64,000 nt of DNA, from assembly GCF_029889905.1 (NCBI RefSeq), contig NZ_JARANZ010000002.1, positions 186,001 through 250,000 on the forward strand, written 5' to 3'. Numbering within the stretch: the first letter of the stretch is position 1; every line of letters begins with the position of its first letter. This stretch comes from Chromohalobacter sp. 11-W. Its GTDB lineage: Bacteria; Pseudomonadota; Gammaproteobacteria; Pseudomonadales; Halomonadaceae. The position numbers and the translations under genes were made by a program. Below are positions 59,498-64,000 of this stretch, piece by piece. The notes under the pieces were generated by a model. The model saw only the letters and a program-made list of their open reading frames with translations, did no database searches and was not told where the DNA came from.

Positions 59498-59992
59498 ATG
59501 ATCGTTCTGCAAACCAATTACGGCAGCATTCGTCTGCGCCTCGACCATGAAAACGCGCCCAAGACCGCGGCCAACTTCGAGCAATACGTGCGCGACGGCC
59601 ATTACGACGACACCCTGTTCCATCGCGTCATCGATGGCTTCATGGTCCAGGGTGGCGGCTTCGACACCCAGTTCGAACAAAAGCCCACGCGCGCGCCGAT
59701 CGAAAACGAGGCCGACAACGGCCTGAAGAACGTCAAGGGCAGCGTGGCCATGGCGCGCACCCAAGACCCGCACTCCGCCAGCGCACAATTCTTCGTCAAC
59801 GTCGCCGACAACGACTTTCTCAACCATCGCGACAAGTCCATGCAAGGCTGGGGCTACTGCGTCTTCGCCGAGGTCGCCGAGGGCATGGATGTCGTCGAGA
59901 AGATCAAGAACATCCGCACCACGCGCCGCGGCATGCACGCCGATGTGCCCGCCGAAGACGTCATCCTCGAGCGCGCCTACGTCGAGGATTGA
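59498..59992 (+). CDS. ppiB: PpiB, cytosolic cyclophilin peptidyl-prolyl isomerase
   Basis: A 164-residue cyclophilin: FHRVIDGFMVQGGGF, SVAMARTQDPHSASAQFFVN and WGYCVFAEVAEGMDVVEKI. No signal peptide, so cytosolic (E. coli PpiB 164). Overlaps nothing; lpxH begins about 90 bases later. Confidence 0.95.
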   Translation: MIVLQTNYGSIRLRLDHENAPKTAANFEQYVRDGHYDDTLFHRVIDGFMVQGGGFDTQFEQKPTRAPIENEADNGLKNVKGSVAMARTQDPHSASAQFFVNVADNDFLNHRDKSMQGWGYCVFAEVAEGMDVVEKIKNIRTTRRGMHADVPAEDVILERAYVED

Positions 59993-60084
59993 CGATGCAC
60001 AGCGTCGCGCCGTTATTCGGCGCGACGCTGAAGCACCTGACGCCTGACTCCAGCCACAAGCACGCCCATGAGGACGCCAGCACG

Positions 60085-60813
60085 ATGACCACCCTGCTGA
60101 TTTCCGATTTACACCTCCACGCAGGCCAGCCGGACATCGTTCACGGCTTTCTGAATTATCTGGAGACCGAGGCACGCCACGCCGACACGCTCTATCTGCT
60201 CGGCGATATCTTCGAAGCCTGGATCGGCGACGACTACCTCGGCGACTTGGAGCGTCACGTCATTGATGCGCTAAAGCGTCTCAGCGACGCCGGCACCCAG
60301 ATTTATTTCATGCACGGCAATCGAGACTTCCTAGTCGGTAACGCTTTCGCCGATGCCGCCGGTGCCACCTTGCTCGATGACCCCAGCCTAGTAACCCTGG
60401 GCAACCAGCGCGTACTGCTGATGCACGGCGATAGCCTGTGCACCGGCGATGAGGAGTACATGAAGTTTCGTGCCATGTCGCGCGATCCCGAATGGCAAGC
60501 CCAGATTCTCGCCCTGCCCGTCGAGCAACGCCTGGAACTCGCCAAGAGCCTGCGCCTGCAATCCGCGGACGCCAACACGCAAAAAGCCGATGCGATCATG
60601 GACGTGACGCCGGCGGAAGTCGAAGCAGCCATGCGCACGCATGACGTCACCACGCTGCTCCATGGCCATACGCACCGCCCGGCGGTACACGACTTCGATC
60701 TCGACGGTCAGCCTGCCCAACGCATCGTACTCGGCGACTGGCGGCCCGGCAGTGGCTGGGAAGTGCGTGTCGAGGACGATGCCGCGCCCCAGCTACGCGA
60801 ATTCGCGATCTGA
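60085..60813 (+). CDS. lpxH: LpxH, UDP-2,3-diacylglucosamine pyrophosphatase
   Basis: A 242-residue metallophosphoesterase: SDLHLHAG, GDIFEAWIGDD, HGNRDFLVG, MHGDSLCTGD and HGHTHRP cover the five family motifs. It hydrolyses UDP-diacylglucosamine to lipid X in lipid A synthesis, at the inner membrane. ATG at 60085 fits family length (E. coli 240) with GAGGA upstream. A frame from 59989 adds 32 unlike residues. Confidence 0.95.
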   Translation: MTTLLISDLHLHAGQPDIVHGFLNYLETEARHADTLYLLGDIFEAWIGDDYLGDLERHVIDALKRLSDAGTQIYFMHGNRDFLVGNAFADAAGATLLDDPSLVTLGNQRVLLMHGDSLCTGDEEYMKFRAMSRDPEWQAQILALPVEQRLELAKSLRLQSADANTQKADAIMDVTPAEVEAAMRTHDVTTLLHGHTHRPAVHDFDLDGQPAQRIVLGDWRPGSGWEVRVEDDAAPQLREFAI

Positions 60814-60830
60814 CGACGCTGAGCTTGCAA

Positions 60831-63800
60831 TCATGTCCGCTCGTGCTGCGGCTCGAAGGCACGATCCAGTTGCCAGCGCACCAGCATCGGGGCGTCGGTC
60901 AACGAGACCTGGCCCAGCAATTGGCGGAAGCGTTGCCGCATCTCGTCATCATCGGGATCGACTAGCGTGAGCCAGACTTCGCAGGCATTGATCTGGTGAT
61001 GCCGATTTTCCTGTTCGCTCGCCACGCGATAGGCCTGTTCGGCCAAACGACGCACGTCCTGAGGTGCATGCCCCTGCGCATGGCGAACACGCACCATTTG
61101 CAGGGTCAGCTCCGGCAAATACAACGAATCGCGTTCACGCGCGACCATCAAGCACTGGTCCAGATAGTCCTCGGCCCGGGCATATTCTCCCAGCGCCAAG
61201 CATGCATCGCCGTACCACAGCAAAGGGCGCTGATAACGATCCTGCCCCGTGGCCTCGGTCACCCGCTCCATGCTTTCTTCGAGCAACTCCAGGCCCTGGG
61301 GGTCGCCGCTCATCGCCTTGTACCAACCGAGAATGCCTTGCGCCGCGTAATGCCAGAGATGCAGATCCGGCGTCGACGTCACTTCGTACGCGCGTTCGGC
61401 GCGTGTCGCCGCCATGTGCACATGGCCTAACTGGCGATACAACGCCGCGGCGAAAATCAACGACAGTGCCAACGAGCCAGGATGCTTGATCGACTCGGCC
61501 AGGCGTATTGCCGCCTCGATCTGTTGCTCGGCACGCAAATAATCGCCGCGCAGGCACAAGGCCCAGGCATGATAGCAAGCCGCGGCGATCTGCGGATGAT
61601 CGGAAAATGGCAGCCAATCGAGCACCATCGGCTGATGCAACGGATCGATTTCCTCGAGATGCTCGAAAGCATGGCGCACGCGTCCCGCCCAATATTCGCA
61701 ATGCGCACGCGCGTAATCCGCCAGGCGCTGGTAGCGCGGATCGACGAGGCCCTCGGCGAATGTCGACAAGCGCGCCGCCAGTGCAAACGCATCGGCATGT
61801 GCATGGCGCTGACTGCAGCCGACCCATAGTCCCCAAGTCACCAGGAACGGTTGCTCGTCATCCGGTTCGTCGTCTTCGACGCGCCGCGTTTCCAGCGTTG
61901 CCAGCATATCCTTGGCGCGCACGAAGCTCTCATGCGCCGTGGGTGAACCGTGCCCTTCGAGTGCAAAGGCAGCCTGGCCGCGCACCGTCAACAGGCTGAT
62001 ATGGCGCTCTTCCTGCGAGGCGAGATCTTGCAGGCACTCCAGGCCAGAGTCGGCCATCTGAAGCGCCGTGCGGTTGGCACTGAGTTTGAGAGCGGCCCGC
62101 GCGGCAAGCTCGAAGTAGCGCGCCGCCCGCGCATGGTCGCCGCTACGACGCAAGTGAGACGCAAAATACCCCGGATGCTGGCCAATCAAGGCCGGAAAGC
62201 GCTCCTCGATGAGCGTGACGACCTGGTGATGTAGCCGCTCCCTGACATCGCGAGGACAGGAAAGATACGCGGCTTCCTGCAACAGTTGATGAACGAACTG
62301 GTAGTCGAACGGGCTATCGCCATGACAAGGCTCGATGATCTCCAGGCGCTGCATGTGATCGAGCACCTGCTTGAGGCGTGTCTCGCCGAGCCCAGTGCAT
62401 TCGCGCAAGAAGGTGACCCGGAATTGGCGCCCGAGCACTGCCGCGACATGGGCCACATCGCGGTCGGCATCGAGCTGCTCGATGCGGCTGGAAAGAAGCC
62501 CCAGCAACCCGCGTGGCAACTCATCCACCTGGACACGCCGCCCCTCGCGGCGATCCATGTCGAGACGCCGGCAAATTTCCTGCAAGTAAAGCGGCACGCC
62601 GTCGCAACGCTCGATGAGCTGCTCACGCAGACGCGGACTGATGTGCAGCCGATAATGCTTGGCCAGTTGTACCAGCAAGCGTGACGACTGTGTGCTGTCC
62701 AGGCGTCCCAACACGATGTGCTGGTCCCAATTGAGTCGCACCGGCAGCGCCTCGCGCCCATGGTGGCTGGCAATCAGCATGAAGGGGACATTGATCGGCA
62801 GGCGTGCCTGCAATGCCAGCAATACCTTGAGCGAGAGCTCATCCAGCCATTGCAGGTCGTCGATGACCAAGGCCAGTGGGCGGCTCGCGGTGATACGTTC
62901 TATCAGCGAATGGAAGAGTTGCGTGACCGGCTCGAGACTCTCACCGATGTCGCCGTCACCGCCATCGCTCAGCGCATGGTTGAGCACCTCGCGCCGCGAC
63001 TCGTCCAGCGCCGGCTCATTGGCCAACCAGGCGGCCAGCGTTGAGCCATCGACATCTCGGTCGAGATACCAGCGCAATAGCGAGCGCACCACCCCGTAAG
63101 GCGTCTGGGTCGACAATCGGGTCGTCGGCTGCCAGCACAAGGCGATCTCCTGGCTTTGCTCCAGTTGCCGGAAGCTTACCAGCAACGCCGACTTGCCCAT
63201 GCCCAGCGCACCTTGCACCAGCACGCTCTGGCGCAACCCGATGACCACTCGGGCCAGCGCATCACGCAACTGTCGCAGTGCCGCTTCGCGTCCGATCAAG
63301 CTCGGCGGCGTGGCATCGCGTCCGCCTTCGTCGACCCCCAGTACCAACGCACGCAGGCGCACGCGTCCATCGGCGGCCAGCAAGCGCGTTGTCAGGCGCG
63401 GCTGCAGATCCAGCGCGGGGGGCATGTGCTGGCTCGCCTCTTGCGAAATCACCAGTTCGCTGCCCTGGGCGGCGCTCATGAGCTCGAGCGCCGGTTGCGT
63501 CACCTGCCCCAGGGGATCGGCCAAGCGGCGTTCGGGCAGATACAAGCCACGCCCACTGTTGAGTCCCGCGGCCAGTTCAAAACGCGGCGCCGGATCGCCA
63601 CCCGACCAGTGACGCTGGACCTCTTCGGGCAACTGGCGGCGGCAATGTTCGTACAATGCCACCAGCTCGGCCAGTTGGTGTGTCGGCCCGTGGGTGCCGA
63701 AGCAGGCTAGCCCTAGTCCGCCGGTGGCGCCAGGCAGCCAGAACCCACCCAATAGATGGCATTGGCGCTCCAACCAACGCATCAACTCCACCTGCAGGAG

Positions 63801-64000
63801 CAGACAGGCGTGCCCCTGAGCACGCTCCTGCCAATCGCCCTGCAAGTGCAGGCGAATCGCCATCACCGATAGCTGGCGATAGTCGATCTCGTCTTCGCGC
63901 ACGGGGGCACTGTCCAGCGCCACGGTCCGCGAAAAAGCGCCCTGGGGCGAGGTGGGCACCGTCGGTTGCGCGCCACCCGACCAGTAGCGCGCCAGCTGTA
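60831..64000 (-). CDS. Large regulator: degenerate cyclase-like domain, AAA ATPase, TPR-like repeats (5' end beyond window)
   Basis: At least 1042 residues from a GTG at 63959, but the frame stays open to the right edge, so the true start may lie outside. Residues ~45-215 resemble a nucleotide cyclase homology domain (ELMRWLERQCHLLGGFWLP, GLNSGRGLYLPER, GQVTQPALELMSAAQGSELVIS), yet the metal-binding Asp positions are not conserved. Next is an ATPase with P-loop QGALGMGKSALL (about 252-263) and Walker B LALVIDDLQWLD, then TPR-like helical repeats (about 600-1000). Similar multidomain ATPases are signalling regulators. No DNA-binding domain is seen here. The target is unknown. Confidence 0.75.
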   Translation of the reverse strand, partial: QLARYWSGGAQPTVPTSPQGAFSRTVALDSAPVREDEIDYRQLSVMAIRLHLQGDWQERAQGHACLLLQVELMRWLERQCHLLGGFWLPGATGGLGLACFGTHGPTHQLAELVALYEHCRRQLPEEVQRHWSGGDPAPRFELAAGLNSGRGLYLPERRLADPLGQVTQPALELMSAAQGSELVISQEASQHMPPALDLQPRLTTRLLAADGRVRLRALVLGVDEGGRDATPPSLIGREAALRQLRDALARVVIGLRQSVLVQGALGMGKSALLVSFRQLEQSQEIALCWQPTTRLSTQTPYGVVRSLLRWYLDRDVDGSTLAAWLANEPALDESRREVLNHALSDGGDGDIGESLEPVTQLFHSLIERITASRPLALVIDDLQWLDELSLKVLLALQARLPINVPFMLIASHHGREALPVRLNWDQHIVLGRLDSTQSSRLLVQLAKHYRLHISPRLREQLIERCDGVPLYLQEICRRLDMDRREGRRVQVDELPRGLLGLLSSRIEQLDADRDVAHVAAVLGRQFRVTFLRECTGLGETRLKQVLDHMQRLEIIEPCHGDSPFDYQFVHQLLQEAAYLSCPRDVRERLHHQVVTLIEERFPALIGQHPGYFASHLRRSGDHARAARYFELAARAALKLSANRTALQMADSGLECLQDLASQEERHISLLTVRGQAAFALEGHGSPTAHESFVRAKDMLATLETRRVEDDEPDDEQPFLVTWGLWVGCSQRHAHADAFALAARLSTFAEGLVDPRYQRLADYARAHCEYWAGRVRHAFEHLEEIDPLHQPMVLDWLPFSDHPQIAAACYHAWALCLRGDYLRAEQQIEAAIRLAESIKHPGSLALSLIFAAALYRQLGHVHMAATRAERAYEVTSTPDLHLWHYAAQGILGWYKAMSGDPQGLELLEESMERVTEATGQDRYQRPLLWYGDACLALGEYARAEDYLDQCLMVARERDSLYLPELTLQMVRVRHAQGHAPQDVRRLAEQAYRVASEQENRHHQINACEVWLTLVDPDDDEMRQRFRQLLGQVSLTDAPMLVRWQLDRAFEPQHERT

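Overview
The window reads as one stretch of a chromosome from a GC-rich gammaproteobacterium. Acidic, halophile-like proteins, an enteric-type flhDC master regulator beside flhF, a cydABDC operon, and the tig-clpP-clpX-lon-hupB-ppiD order point to the Halomonadaceae (Chromohalobacter/Halomonas type). That taxonomic call is inference from gene content, not a database match. I see no insertion sequence, prophage, CRISPR array or integron.

Layout. 1-80: tail of a probable glycerol kinase. 124-5996 (minus): cydABDC, a cyanide-insensitive-type quinol oxidase with its heme/thiol exporter. 6321-9342 (plus): cstA, a 98-residue protein ending in Cys-Cys, and an ArsA/Get3-type ATPase. 9355-10329 (minus): a Ca/Na exchanger. 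10580-14257 (plus): pqiABC. 14356-38743 (minus): a large motility block. In transcription order it is fliD-fliS-fliT-fliK-like-fhlB, a terminator, flhD-flhC, motA-motB-cheA-cheW-MCP(PAS)-cheR-cheB-MCP-cheY-cheZ, a terminator, flhB-flhA-flhF-mini-flhG-flhE, then fliA. 38993-44502 (plus): three poorly known genes (one a CBS-pair protein), an asparaginase, the queuosine operon queC-queE-queD and a YkgJ-type Cys-cluster protein. 44603-53118 (minus): ppiD, hupB, lon, clpX, clpP, tig, i.e. envelope and cytoplasmic protein quality control. 53396-53840 (minus): tRNA-Pro, tRNA-Arg and two identical tRNA-His genes behind one promoter. 54051-56167 (plus): folD, luxS, mtnN. 56255-59330 (minus): glnS, cysS. 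59498-60813 (plus): ppiB, lpxH. 60831 to the right edge (minus): a very large AAA/TPR protein with a degenerate cyclase-like domain, open at the edge.

How the genes work together. The motility block is nearly the enterobacterial order flhDC-motAB-cheAW-MCPs-cheRBYZ-flhBA-flhE, but a polar-flagellum-type pair, flhF and a reduced flhG, sits between flhA and flhE. The mini-FlhG keeps the N-terminal DQAxGLR motif, which in FlhG proteins stimulates the FlhF GTPase, but has no P-loop. FlhF carries an extra C-terminal region of about 360 residues. I regard this altered FlhF/FlhG pair as the most interesting system here. Second is the cstA / CC-tail protein / ArsA-type ATPase cassette. A sigma-28-type promoter before motA is embedded in a 13-bp inverted repeat that encloses the flhDC terminator.
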